DNA of 64,000 nucleotides from Pteria penguin (GCA_035048485.1 CM068580.1:52554975-52618974), one strand, 5' to 3'; numbered from the stretch's first letter, positions 35,085-45,929 are shown. Numbers and translations are program-made. Notes: a model not told the origin generated them from the sequence alone.

Positions 35085-38000
35085 CCATCATAAAGTTCAT
35101 GAGACAGAGGAAATTCTGGAGATTACTTGACATAGTATAATAAACGCACTGTAGGCTAATGTGTTTATTTTATTTACAAATATACACAATTTATCTTTTT
35201 GGTGGTTTTATTCACACTGTTCCATTCTTATCTAGTGACAATGATTAATTCATAGCAAAGTGTAAGCGCTGAACCGTGGTGCAGATAGAAGAGTTACGTG
35301 CTCCTTGGTTCAGCATATCTATAACCACGAAGAACATGGTTTATTAAAAAAAAAACAGATTCCCTCCGTACTTTTGGATACTGTGAACATCGTTTACTTG
35401 CAATATTTTGGTTATTCCTAGTTAAATGAAACTGTAAATGTTGGAGGAAATCACTGGTTGTGACTTTTTTTCCTTCATACATTGCCGTTTCCTTACTATA
35501 ATTATTTTATAAATGATATATTCACGACCTACTACTGGGCATTAAATAATTTCGGTCAACCATTATTGATAAAAACTTTAAGATATTGCATGCATTTATT
35601 TTTTACTTTGGATATTCGCTTTTCGTAGTGGCTAAAAGCACAACGCCAGCGGTCAACACCGCCCCGCCTAACCTTTGTGGACAAGAGCGTGGGGTGCTTC
35701 CTTTGACGTCCGCTTTACACTAATAATTGCAGAGGTCAACGACCGTAGTTTCATCCGTTTCTTAGAAGAGAAGAGAATATATCTGCTGCTAGTTACACAA
35801 ACAAAATATGAATGCATACTTTACACTTCAATGTTTTTCTCCTCTTATTTCTTTTCTAGGATTATGATCTTTTCTCAATAATTTATTCAAAATGGCCGCT
35901 GTTATATAAACATTAGAAGACAACTCGCCCAAAATCAATTCTGACTAGCTTACAAACACTGCGATCTTAAGTCAACCATACAGGAAATAATTAAGAGAGG
36001 AAATTGAAGATAGTTGAAAGATAAACATACATACATGAAATACAAATGTTGAGGTGTTGCACATATGTCTACAAAGCTATAACCCCCCTTTCAAATTACA
36101 GTACACTGTAGTGAGAATAACAATTGGGGTCATTTCTGTATGGGTAACTCACGCCCTTTGAGGGGCCCCAGGGGTCCAGACTAGACCAAAAATTGCACAT
36201 GCACAACTAGACCACCCAAACAAGAAGAAACCACAAAGAGGTCTCTGGGATTTATACCCTCAGGGAAAAAGAAGGCACAGAATCTTGGGACCGCACCCCT
36301 TTGTGGGGGTCCAAAGTGGTCCAGACTGGACCAAAATTGCACATGTACAACTAGACATCCTACCAAACAGGATTAGACTATAATTTAGTCTGTGGGACAT
36401 ATATTGTTAGAGAAGAAGAGGGAACAACATCTTGGGACCACACCCCTTTTGTGGGACCCAGGGGGTCCGAACTGGACCAAAATTGCACATGTACCACTAA
36501 ACCACATACCAAACAAGATGAGAATGTTATTGGGTCCCGGGAACATATACCTTTATAGTAGAAGACATAACACAATTTTGGGACCACACCCTTTGTGGAA
36601 CCCCAAGGGGTCCGAACTGGACCAAAATTGCACATGCACAACTAGACTGCCTACCCAGCAAGATCAGACCCTAATTAGCTCTCTGAAACATATACCTTCA
36701 GAGAAGAAGAGGGAACAAAATTTTGGGACCACGCCCCTTTGTTAGGACCCCAAGTGGTCCGGACCGGACCAAAATGGCACATGCATAACTAGACCATCTA
36801 CTTTACAAGATGAGACAATAATTAAGTCTCTGAGGCAAATACCTTTAGAGAAGATGGAACAAGATTTTGGAACCACGCCCCTTTGTGGGACCTCAGGGGG
36901 TCCGAACTGGACCAAAATTGCACATGTACAACTAGACCACCAATCGAACAAGATGAAACCATAATTAAGTCTCTGGGACATATACCTTCAGAGAAGAAGA
37001 GGGAACAAATAAATTGTTTACGGACGGACGTCCGGACAACGGACGAAGGACCATCGCATGAGCTCGACTGGTCGAGACCAGTAGAGCTAAAAATGAAAGG
37101 ACTTGAAAGTCCTCAAGGTCGGAAATTGCATGGTCAAGTACATCAAAGGTAATAAAAGTGTGATCCACCAAGAGATCACACACCAAGCGTGTAATGTTTA
37201 GGATCAGTATTGACAAAAACACGGTCCGAGTTGAACAGAACAAAAATAATGAATGACTTGATGTATTGCTTTCGGGCTTTCGCCCATTCACACATAAAGA
37301 ATTAATGTACAATGACACCAAATTCCATTTAAAAACTCCAAGCACTTCCCGAGATAAATGAGGTCAAATCCGCATGGCCCCAGGACCAGCTAAGCATCCG
37401 ATCGTATGGGGAAAGACGGTCCATTTGGAAATGCAACAGATGAATGAACTATACATGTCATGTTTAAAGCATATTTGACTTGAATTCTTTGCCTGAGATC
37501 ACAAATCAAAGTCATTCCCCTTTTCATTTGCCAATTTTGTCAAACAAATCCACTATCATTTTCTCTTATCACTTTTAACCTTGACAGTAGTATGAAATTA
37601 GCAATCTGGACAAAGTCTCCCGCTGTACATGTACATTTAGAAAAAACGACGTCTACACATGTATAAATAACTGGCTATTTTTAGTAGCATTACACATCAA
37701 CAACTACCAAGACGTATGTTTATCGTTGTGACAAGAAGATTGTAGAGTACTTCAAATTCCACTGCTATAAAAAGAAGCGATATTCTCAAGTTTTATTAAT
37801 TATAATACAACGGATACTAGTATGGACTAGTAGTGTACTTCTTATTACGGCACAGCTACACAATAATGTCAATTGTACTTTTTCGGGACTTTCCGTCGAG
37901 TATTCGGAAAGACTGCATGTCCTCCAGCGCATGAATATAACTCATGTAAATCGATGGAATAACGGCACATCTATTTTCTCATATGATCAAACTTATCTTG

Positions 38001-41000
38001 TATTGACTCGTACAATATGAATTATAAGTATTAAAAGTAAATCTAATCACGCATTGCTTACACAATTCCGACCAAAAACAAGAAACCGCTAAAGACCGTA
38101 TGGCTAGATTGTTAAAGCAAATTCAAACAAGGTCAAGATCAAAAGTCATGGTTACTAATTGAAAGTACTTGTTATAAAGAACCTATACGTGAAGTATCAA
38201 AGTCTTATCCCTATTGATTCAAAAGATATAGTCAAAGATCAAGTTTCTTAAAAGTAGGTCAGGTCCAAGGTCAAGTTAACTAGGTCAAAAGTCATGACAT
38301 AATATGGAAGCTCTGTTCATAAGGAACCTATGTGTGAAGCATTATGTTTATACTCTTCTTAGTTGCTGAGATTTTGCTTCAACCAGAAACTTTAACCAAA
38401 ATGTTGACAGACTGACGGACGGACACCATCAATCTATAAATCGGAATTGCTTTGCTTTGCTTTGCTGGTGGCGTTAGCTTCCTAACTAACTACTGATATT
38501 GTTGCTCCACTTTAAATTTAAAGAGATGGTGATACCGAAGTATGATTTTTTCCCCATAGTTACAGGTATGTTGCTTTTCCCTGGATCAACTATTTGGGTA
38601 TTTTGACAGAAAAACAACAACAGTAGTAATGGGTCTTCATTTCTACATAATTTTGACAAATCTTCTCAGTGATTCTGAAGAAGTTGATAATGTGATATAT
38701 TAACGCGGAGATGCCAGACAAACAGATGACGGACAGATTCCTATGACTAAATCTTACTAGCTCAGGAGAGTTAAAACTATACAAAATAAACATAGAACTA
38801 TATCCACTGCAAAGTTTGAAATATGATGTTATACAATAAAAAGCAACTTTTTTTTCCTTTTTGACAAGATTTTAAGATCATTTTAAAATTTTTTAGGCCA
38901 TGAGTCCACCTAATTAATTTAATCATGTTTTAAAAATAACAATGAATTAACAGTTTTCCACGTTTTTTCTACATGAGACATCTGAATTGATATTTCAGCT
39001 ATTATCATTCGTCTAACAAGACCAATTATTTTCAAGAACCCCTTTTAAAGCAAGCACATATAATACATAAAAGAAGCAAGATGTAAAATATTTCTATAAA
39101 CTGCATGTACCTCTGACAGATTTTGAATATGTTCCTGTTTCATCAGCAACAAAAAAATTTCCCTCTCCTGTAGTTATATGGTCATACTTGTGTATGTTCA
39201 GGAATGTATCACTAGAGATGGGGCAGTAAAGTGAAGTACCTGATGATTTCCATTCCTGGGTCAAAAAAATGCTGGAGTTCTTTCTGATGGGAAGGAAATG
39301 TCTAGCTGAAAAACACCAATGAAGTTAATTACCGCAGTAGATGAACTTAATTCATTCAGAAGGGCTAAGGCATCTCTATAGATCAACTGTGACATAATAA
39401 ATTTTCATTGAAAAATAGTTGGTGTACATAATGCTTAATTAACTCTGCCTATAACAGACTCTATGTGTGTTGGAAGTACCGGTAGACAGATCTGATTTAA
39501 AACATGACTCTAGTCATAACTTATACTTTTCCTTCCAAATTATAAAATATATACAGTTTTTGTAGAAAACTATAACTGAATCCAAGCCAAATTCACATGG
39601 ATGACAGAAAACTGAAAAAACATAATACACTAATTTGACAAAAATTAACAAAATGTGATTGAAGTAATCATATACTATCATGCCTTGTGGCCATTCCATC
39701 ATGATTATGTTTCCACTAGATTTTAGTGAATAAATTAAAGAATTAATATAAAAATGTGCTTAATTAACAAGTCTGAGAGATGTCAAAAAGTGAAAAGAAA
39801 TTAATTATGAAAATGCACCTAAATAAATTAGATTTGTTTTCACAGGAAAATTGCCCCCAGCATCAGCAGTCCAAAAACAAGTTATTAGATCACAGACTCC
39901 GAGTTACTATGGAGATAGGTCCTTTCATCAAGATCATCACACAAACTTGTGTCATGGGTGATAATTCTGACATCTTCTGTATGAACAGTGCTTCAAGCAC
40001 CTTTTCCACAAAATTTAGGACAAAATTAAGGACGATTTTAATCTTTTTTTAAGGTGTTTTAAGGACATTTTGAAAAAAACTAGGATTATTTCAGGACATT
40101 TACTCACCTAAAAGCAGATAATAATCATTTGCTTACAAACAGCTTTCATCCCAGTTTTCAAATCTGTTGAGTCTTGCATTAGGAAACATTGTCATCTTAC
40201 TGTAGCACCCTCATGGTTGCTCCCATAATGCAGGCCATCAACAGATATGATAACTGGGGTGAGAGCTCTGGAAATGGAAAGTGAGAAGAGCTTTATATCA
40301 ATTCAATTATAGAATTTACAATAACATTTGTATAGTGCCTTTTATAATATCACTATCTCTGACAAAATTTGAGCTTATCGATCACAGTCATTAACAAAAA
40401 ATTAGGATTTTGGTTTAAAATCTAGGACAATTTTAGGATTTTCCCATACCCGGCATTTAACTGATTGTAACTTTTTAGGATTTTAGCAAAATGTAAAAAA
40501 AAAATTGAAGCAACAAACTTGAAGCACTGTATGAAGTATCGTGATTCCAGGATGAAAAGTCATGAGAAGGCAGTCTAGGATAGATAAAGCCAAGTGTTGT
40601 GACAATGACTCTTAAAACATAGGGATTCTCTTTGGATCCTTATGACATCACAATAATGTTTATATATTGCCTATTTGGTGAAATGACAAGCACATTTCTA
40701 GAACCTACTGGATATATCTCAAATAGAAGCATATTAAGTACATTGTACACTTAAGTTTATACAAGGCATTGTATACTTAAGTATATGTATATATCATAAG
40801 TACATTGTACACTGCAGTAAGTGTAAGTACATTGCACTTTTAAGTATATATAAGTATGTACAATGAAAAATATATAAGTATATTGTACACTGAAGTATAT
40901 ACAAAGGGTGGATATATAAGGGTGTATATACCAATGGGTGGATTTCCACTTTTTTCACCACAAATTTGGTCAATTTTGAGATTGATGTATATCCAGTGAG

Positions 41001-42785
41001 AAAATATAGATCAGGGTGTTAGGTTTGCCTGAGATATTGGTGAAGCTATCTTTATCAGTTCAATACATGAATCCTTCAATTCACACCAGTATATCCTTAT
41101 AAGGAATACATGTAAAATCAAGCATCGAACACCCTCTTCATGTTTCCAGTTTACATAGGTCATAATACTTGTATTGATCACATAAGCTCCTAAATTGAAA
41201 GTACAAAGGGTGACAACTCTTACATCAGCTCATTTCACCCTTTTTCATTGTCATCCACTTTCATCTCTGTATATACAAGTACATTGTAATCTGAAGTCTA
41301 TACAAGTACACTTTATGTTGAAGAATATACAAGTACATTGTACACTATAGTATATACAAGTACATTGTACTCTGAAGTAAACAAGCTGTTTGTGAAACAC
41401 TAATGCCCTCAGCTGTACCAAAGTCCAAAAAGTTATTTTTAGCATGAAGGACACTGTCAAGGTCAAAAGGTCATTGACCTTGGTGTCATTTAAAAGGGCT
41501 TCATTAGTTGAGTATGCATGTCAAATATAAAGTCTCTATCCCTGACGGTCAAAAGTTATGGCCAAGGTTAAAGTTACCAATAGAGAGACAAATAAACAAA
41601 TAAACGGACAAACAGACAGACAGGACAAAAACAATATACCATGATCTTTCAATCCAGGGGCATTAAATTCAGTACATTGTACACTGAAGTATATATCAGT
41701 ACATTGTACACTGAAGTACATATCAGTACATTGCACACTGAAGTATATATTAGTACATTGTACATTGAAGTATTTATAAATACTTCAATTATAAGTGCAT
41801 GTACATTGTACATTGAAGTATATATAAGCACATTGTACACTGAAGAATATTTTAGTACACTGTGCACTGAAGTAAACTTCCCTCCATAAATAAGTACACA
41901 CTCTTATATTTTTTATATTTTTGGAATTAATTTGACAAAAATGAAAGAAATAGAAATAATTCAGGTATTTTGCTGTACATATTTAATGAGAAACATGCTT
42001 TATAATGAAAAAGTGAAGTTTAACAAAACATTTTTTAAAAATCATATACAAATGCAGTACTAATCTATAATGCACTTTACAGTCTAATTTTTGTGTAACC
42101 TCCTCTTACCTCTCGCCACAGCATGAATACATTTAGGTAGACTTTTAACAAGTGTTCTGCATCTCCTGGTAGACAAATTGTCCCACTATTCTAGCAGTTA
42201 AAATCTAACAACCTAAAATATTGACTTATTATTTGTTGTCTTTATATAGAAAATTCCTGAGTTGGGTACTTACTTATGGAGGGTAGTGTATATATTAGTA
42301 CATTGTACATTGAAGTATATGTAAGTACATGTACACTGCACAATGAAGTATGTAAGTACATTGTACACTGAAGTAGATATTAGTACAATGTACACTGAGC
42401 TACATTGTATACTGAAGTATATATAAGTACATGTACACTGTACACTTAAGTATATATATGTATAATTATATTGTACACTAAAGTATATAAAAGTATATGT
42501 ACATTGTACACTGAAGTATATATAAGTACAATGTATATGTACAATGAAAAATATATTAGTACATTGTACACTGAAGTATATATTAATACATAGTACGCTG
42601 AAGTATGTATTACTACACTATATAGAATATATTAGTACATTGTATACTGAAATACCTGTTGGATGATTAGAAGTGTTCTCTGTGTGGGATGGATGATCAT
42701 CATATCGCCTTCGTTTACTAGAATGTCCATTTACTACAGAACAATCCATATCCCCTGATACCACAGTATTGTTGTTCTCAAACAT
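28052..42785 (-). CDS. Unrecognised small nuclear-type protein, five coding exons
   Basis: Complement join 42785-42656, 40267-40201, 39301-39111, 29328-29246, 28090-28052. From the ATG at 42785 this gives 510 bases, 169 residues and TAG. Every intron is GT-AG and all phases match (1, 2, 1, 0), with stop-free frames, which is hard to get by chance. The N-terminus is polar with HSSKRRRYDDHP, a likely nuclear localisation signal. After it come SPQLSYLLMACIMGATMRVL, SSDTFLNIHKYDHITTGEG, FFVADETGTYSKSVRG, HIVNFWKQDKSKREFYVAQ and DFHVVQAILMSS. There is no signal peptide or membrane segment. I do not know the family. Translation might begin earlier, at 45602 in the upstream exon. Introns include one of about 9.8 kb full of repeats. 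Confidence 0.65.
28395..29048 (+). repeat. Minisatellite, 37/42-bp units, about 16-17 copies
   Basis: The unit has TACTTCATAGGCACAAAGTG and ATCCCTTAGTGTCACTATAC. A 5-base CTGTA-type insert before ACTTC makes two length classes. It lies in the last intron of the minus-strand gene. Confidence 0.95.
29246..29328 (-). CDS. Minus-strand gene, 83-base exon
   Basis: Acceptor tttatttcatttcag, donor GTATAT. It encodes HIVNFWKQDKSKREFYVAQ and SFLFTNLQ, entering phase 1 and leaving phase 0. It sits between a 37/42-bp minisatellite and an AGGTCA-type repeat. Confidence 0.68.
29396..29628 (+). repeat. Dispersed repeat, copy of the 41386-41667 family
   Basis: It shares GTTTGTAAAACACTA, AAGTTATTTTTAG, 'ttcattagttgag', GAAGTCTCTATCCC and 'ttatggccaaggttaaa', then ends in a CAGACAGACAGACAAG tail. 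The next element starts directly at its 3' end. Confidence 0.8.
29629..30467 (-). repeat. Second copy of the 6158-7118 element, inverted
   Basis: It shows the same features in reverse order: AAGAGTATCAATAAACTAAT, TGGATGCTCCCC, the ACAACAAGTGATCACAGTA block, then three AGGTCA-rich units and CCCCAAAAGTTTTTGGGG. Confidence 0.8.
30468..30664 (+). repeat. 5'-truncated copy of the 41386-41667 family
   Basis: It starts at ACCTTGGTGTTATTTGAAAG, continues as the 29396 copy and ends with a long CAGACAGACAAACAGACAGA tail and a GCCCCC...GGGGGGC hairpin. Confidence 0.8.
30665..31930. other. Intron sequence, no clear feature
   Basis: No exon is recognised. The minus-strand frame at 30994-31272 lacks splice support or domains. 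Confidence 0.45.
31935..33250 (+). repeat. Nested AGGTCA-type elements
   Basis: The outer element (31935-32085 and about 32945-33250) has units with ACACATGCCAAATATGAAGG and ends in CAGACAGACAAGAGAATG and a CCCC...GGGGG hairpin. It is split by another repeat: ACAAGAGCAACACCTAGCG at 32083, then about five ~115-135-bp units with CTTGACCTTTGACC and TTCTGTGAAATATTATTGAA. Confidence 0.75.
33251..33915. other. AT-rich sequence with a degenerate CAGA-type repeat end
   Basis: From about 33600 to 33875 a degenerate relative of the AGGTCA/CAGA repeats is visible (AGACGAACCAAACTAAATGC then CCTCC...AAGGGCATAAA). Otherwise nothing is seen. Confidence 0.45.
33920..34440 (+). repeat. 23-bp minisatellite, about 22 copies
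   Basis: The unit is GGCATCTGATGAGGTTATGT plus ATA, with GGCAGC and 4-base-deleted variants toward the 3' end. Confidence 0.95.
34470..34980 (+). repeat. Dispersed repeat fragments, G/C-rich with GGACC palindrome
   Basis: GGGTCCTTATAATGGACC-like at 34507-34524 recurs near 46832 and 47778. A G-rich block at 34594-34665 (GTGCCCCTCTTT...GGGGGG) resembles 51800-51880. The long frame here (34599-35093) is not a gene. Confidence 0.5.
34992..35080 (+). repeat. TA microsatellite
   Basis: About 44 TA units with one G interruption at about 35027. Confidence 0.95.
35081..36100. other. Intron/flank sequence, no clear feature
   Basis: It starts AGGGCCATCATAAAGTTCAT directly after the TA array, which could be the end of a transposon; no matching inverted end was found. 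No gene is recognised. Confidence 0.4.
36130..37100 (+). repeat. Tandem element, six units of 143-147 bp, with palindromic tail
   Basis: CCAAAATTGCACATG-type landmarks occur at 36186, 36331, 36477, 36622, 36769 and 36912. The array is followed by GGACGGACGTCCGGACAACG and GAGCTCGACTGGTCGAGACC then AGTAGAGCTAA, an inverted-repeat end. Frames within it are artefacts. Confidence 0.9.
37101..38500. other. Unique-looking sequence, then AGGTCA/CAGA repeat relic
   Basis: 37101-38090 shows no gene I recognise. From about 38095 to 38450 a degenerate 'ggtcaaaagtcatg' tandem element ends in GACAGACTGACGGACGGACA. A TTTGC pentamer run lies near 38450-38465. Confidence 0.45.
39111..39301 (-). CDS. Minus-strand gene, 191-base exon
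   Basis: The acceptor is tcagctag (phase 2) and the donor GTACAT (phase 1). It is open for 63 codons, from HFLPIRKNSSIFLTQEW to FFVADETGTYSKSVRG. An upstream AG 4 bases earlier is stronger but would break phase with the 40201 exon. Confidence 0.68.
40201..40267 (-). CDS. Minus-strand gene, 67-base exon
   Basis: Acceptor tttccatttccag, donor GTAAGA; enters phase 1, leaves phase 2. It encodes LSPQLSYLLMACIMGATMRV. A second frame is also open, but only this one fits both neighbours. Confidence 0.6.
40733..40915 (+). repeat. ~25-bp minisatellite cluster 1
   Basis: Degenerate units of AAGTACATTGTACACTGAAG plus TATATAT. The same unit forms clusters at 41262, 41668 and 42287, so all four are probably one array split by insertions. 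Confidence 0.85.
41262..41385 (+). repeat. ~25-bp minisatellite cluster 2
   Basis: Units are like cluster 1; the array ends abruptly where the 41386 element begins. Confidence 0.85.
41386..41667 (+). repeat. CAGA-tailed AGGTCA-type element inserted in the minisatellite
   Basis: It starts CAAGCTGTTTGTGAAACAC, contains TCAAGGTCAAAAGGTCA and ends with ACAAACAGACAGACAGG plus a CCAGGGGCAT end. Minisatellite units flank it on both sides. Confidence 0.8.
41668..41879 (+). repeat. ~25-bp minisatellite cluster 3
   Basis: Eight or so units of GTACATTGTACACTGAAG plus TATATATCA. It ends at the Tc1-like element. Confidence 0.9.
41880..42283 (-). mobile_element. Tc1-like deletion derivative, 404 bp
   Basis: Terminal inverted repeats CCCTCCATAAATAAGTAC and CCCTCCATAAGTAAGTAC (right end, complement). 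The right flank is TA; the left is TT, possibly a mutated TA. It retains the C-terminal end of a transposase on the minus strand. It sits inside the minisatellite array. Confidence 0.75.
42084..42185 (-). pseudogene. Tc1-like transposase C-terminal remnant
   Basis: It reads WDNLSTRRCRTLVKSLPKCI then HAVARGKRRLHKN and TAG at 42086-42084. This fits the usual Tc1 end, in which SMPRR-x-x-AVI and G-x-x-T-x-Y follow a W-x-x-L-x-x-x-x-C helix. A TAG just upstream of W and loss of the catalytic DDE part leave it non-functional. Confidence 0.6.
42287..42652 (+). repeat. ~25-bp minisatellite cluster 4
   Basis: More degenerate units with 6-12 base spacers. It abuts the splice donor of the minus-strand exon at 42656. 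Confidence 0.9.
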
Positions 42786-42804
42786 GCCACTAAGAGTGAT
42801 AATT
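42656..42804 (-). CDS. Minus-strand gene, exon with KRRR patch
   Basis: Acceptor atactcacag, donor GTATTT. The frame reads MFENNNTVVSGDMDCSVVNG then HSSKRRRYDD. The 25-bp minisatellite array begins a few bases inside the downstream intron, so the donor itself is nearly part of the repeat. Confidence 0.65.
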
Positions 42805-42978
42805 CTGTGAGTATAGAAATGAAGCATATAAAAATTGTTTTTAGACTGAACTGAATACAAATGAATGTCTCACTTAAGACTATATATAGTCTCATGTGTT
42901 AATGCAGAGACAAACATAGATATCAATCTGATTAAAACCAGGCCCACATCTTCCTCACAATACTACTATAACAAATAC

Positions 42979-43610
42979 ACAAGACGCCCAAGGGGGCCTT
43001 TATCGCTCACCTGAGTACCTAGATGATCAGTCATGCAGGAAGGAAGAATTCATTTATTTTTGCATTACTGTGACTAAGTCAACACAAATGTTGAAAATAT
43101 GTCAAATTTTATTTCAGACCAAAATAAAAAACAACTTTTTTTTGCACATTCATTCAGGTGATTTTTAAATTTAAAATGGCCAAATTTCATATATTGAGTG
43201 TTCAGAAACATCTAAAAACTTATTTTGAAATCACCAAGTCCAAACAAATGTCGAAAAAAAAAATTTAAAATTTGATTTTGGAAGGGAACCAAAATGACAA
43301 TACGTCTTCATTCATCCCTCTAGATCATTTCTATGCATTATGTTTGTCTCTGTATACAGCCAGTATGAAGAAGAATATTGTCAAAGAGGGTACTCTTTTG
43401 TGACCTACTTTTGATTATGGTAGTGCCACCTGTATAGAGGTCTGGACGAAAACAACAGAATTTGAAGGAAATCATAAGTGATTTATTTCTACCAAGATTT
43501 ATTAAAATCTTTCCAACAGTTTTGCAGAAAAAGTTGAAAATGTGAAAAATGGCCAACACCCCCCCCCCCCCTTTTTTTCTGAAGTCTTAAAAAATTCATA
43601 AAAATAAAAA
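42979..43610 (+). repeat. Dispersed repeat, copy B (internally deleted)
   Basis: It begins ACAAGACGCCCAAGGGGGCC and CTCACCTGAGTACCTAGATG. Compared with copies A and C it lacks the central part, jumping after GATTTTTAAATTTAAAATGG. It ends in a C run and TTTTCTGAAGTCTTAAAAAA, where copy C starts. Confidence 0.8.
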
Positions 43611-44665
43611 ACAAGAGGCCCAAGTGGGCCTATATCGCTCACCTGAGTACCTAGATGATCAGTCATGCATGAAAGAAGAATTCATTTATTTTTGCATTAA
43701 TGTGACTAAGTCAACACAAATGTTGAAAATATGTCAAATTTTATTTCAGGCTAGAATAAAAAAAAAACACTTTTTTGCACATCCATTCAGGTGATTTTGA
43801 TATTAAGCATTTCCTTTGTCTCTGCAAGAAGTCATTCAGGGCAACAAGTTAGTCATTTTCTTTAGGTGGGGCCTTTTGTTGACTGATTTCAAGTCTGGGT
43901 CATGAACAACAATTGTTTCAAATATTGTCCAGATCTAACTTAAAATTGCCTAATTTCATATGTTGAGTGTTGAGAAACATCTAAAAACTTATTTAGATGT
44001 GTAAAGAAATGAAAAAAAAATTTTTGACCACAGCTGGATTTGAACTGCTACTCTCCATATTTCAATTACCAAGTGGTATATGTACCATTGTGAGAACTGC
44101 TTTTTAGACATGGTGGCATTATCTGTTAACCAATTTGGATGAAATTTACCAAATTGATAGAGGACCTTTAGTACTTCATGTATTCCATGTTTCATTAAAA
44201 TCTTTCATGTGGTATAACAGCAGAAGTGAAAAATGTGATTGAATTGTTCCTATACACCCTCATTTGGAAGTCTTAAAAAATTCATAGAAAATCCAAAAAT
44301 TGAGATATTGACAAAATTCTTTCAAAGTAACAATCCTTACCATAATTATGATCACAATAGTCCGTAAGAAATCATCATTATCAATTAACTAGGAAATATG
44401 ACACTTTTTTTCTGCATTGAATCACCAAGTCCAAAGAAATGTCGAAAAAAAATTCTAAAATTTGATTTTGGAAGGGAACCAAAATGACAAATGACAATAT
44501 TGTTAAAGGAGGGAACTCTTTTGTGACCTACTTTTGACTATGGTGGCACCACCTGTAAAGAGGTCTGGACGAAAACAACAGAATTTGAAGAGGATCATAA
44601 GTGACTTCTTTCTACCAAGATTTATTAAAATCCTTCAAACAGAGCCTTTGGCTCAGGTGAGCTAA
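43611..44665 (+). repeat. Dispersed repeat, copy C (near complete)
   Basis: It starts ACAAGAGGCCCAAGTGGGCC and ends GGCTCAGGTGAGCTAA, so the end is roughly inverted relative to CTCACCTGAG near the start. It matches copy A at 10502-11572. Confidence 0.85.
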
Positions 44666-45147
44666 TAAAAAGAGAAAAATTCTTTCACAATAATATTCCT
44701 TATCTTAATTATGATCAAAATAGTCATTAATAAATCATCAATATCAATTTACTTTTCTGCATTGAAATAACTAAGTCCAGAAAGATGTCCAAAAAGTGTA
44801 AATTTTTATTTGACAGATCTTAACCCCGAACACAATCTTTATAGATTGTTGAAATGCAATTTGTTTCCCCATTTATGCACTGGTTCTGGAGGAGAGGATT
44901 TTTGAATAGGGTACCGTTTTGGGCACCTTTGGTCCCACCCTGGATCCACCCTGAGGGAATCTGAATCCCAACAGTTTTAGTAGGGAACCTTGAGTACATC
45001 ATATTTACAAAGTTTGATCCAAATCTGCAATGCAGTTCCAGAGAAGAAGTCGAAAATGTGAAAAAGTTAATGACGAATGGATGGACAGACGATGGATGGT
45101 GCACTATAACTATAGCTCACTTTAGCCTTTAGTTCAGGTGAGCTAAA
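44666..45147 (+). repeat. Related dispersed repeat ending GGTGAGCTAA
   Basis: It starts like an internal part of copies A/C, then a distinct region with GGGTACCGTTTTGGGCACC, a GGATGGACAGACGATGG stretch and TAGCTCACTTTAGCC...GTTCAGGTGAGCTAA, an inverted-repeat end. Confidence 0.65.
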
Positions 45148-45179
45148 AACAGGGAAACAAATACACAAGTAAGTCTGGT

Positions 45180-45355
45180 CTTAATGAGATTGACATACAC
45201 ACACACATACATACATATCTAGGTGTGTGTGTATAGGTGAGAGTATGTGTGTGCCTCTGCTTAACAGTGGGGGTGTGTGTGTGCCTCTGCTTAACAGTGA
45301 GGGTGTGTGTGTGCCTCTGCTTAACAGTGAGGGTGTGTGTGTGCCTCTGCTAAAC
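45180..45355 (+). repeat. 30-bp GT-rich minisatellite, four units
   Basis: The unit is GTGTGTGTGTGCCTCTGCTT plus AACAGTGAGG, preceded by an ACAC/TACA microsatellite at 45193-45215. Confidence 0.9.
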
Positions 45356-45585
45356 AATAATCTGCATGTACTTTTCCTATAGTAATACAATATAGATACC
45401 CTTAGTTCATGCACACTAAATGTCTAAAATTAAAACGTTATTCTGAAATCCCCTTCTCCCCTTTCAAAACACACTAGCTAATTTTTGGTTTTTTTTGTTT
45501 ACATTACAAAGACATACAATGAACATGAAATTCCTCCTACATGTTTCAACGGGGTGAGCAAATACTGAACCTTTTTCTTACTTAC

Positions 45586-45638
45586 CTTTTTCTAATACAC
45601 ATTAACTACATTATCAGCATGGTGAACTGTGCCCAGAT
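45586..45638 (-). other. Probable 5' exon of the minus-strand gene (mostly UTR)
   Basis: On the minus strand a strong acceptor (ttttcttttcag) and a perfect GTAAGT donor bracket 53 bases. All three frames have a stop, so most is UTR. An ATG at 45602-45600 opens a frame that leaves in phase 2, as the next exon (42804) needs; this would add a dozen residues before the ATG at 42785. Confidence 0.55.
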
Positions 45639-45836
45639 CTGAAAAGAAAACTGTTATATACAAGTGTATGAATTACACCAAAGTATCAAAATTGTACAAA
45701 ATGATAGAATAATACATGTAGATAGATAAGAGATCATGTTCATATGCCATCATGGTCATTCTATGCCTGTATATCTATAGATAAGACTGTTACTTATAAG
45801 TCTATACTTAGGTATGTAGTTCTGACAAAATATATA

Positions 45837-45929
<93 letters not shown>

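Noticed and set aside
34599..35093. 164-codon frame
   Set aside because: It crosses a G-rich repeat and a TA microsatellite (Tyr-Ile run); no domain.
36181..37345. Several overlapping frames as genes
   Set aside because: Those up to about 37010 follow the 143-147 bp repeat unit on both strands; the 36965-37345 minus frame has no recognisable domain.
39780..40052. 90-codon plus-strand frame near the minus-strand exons
   Set aside because: It has no recognisable domain and lies within an intron of the opposite gene; ttcttt-like sites on either strand there did not give a phase-consistent extra exon.
41536..41889. Repetitive frames with VLIYTSVYN-like units
   Set aside because: Translations of the ~25-bp minisatellite on both strands.
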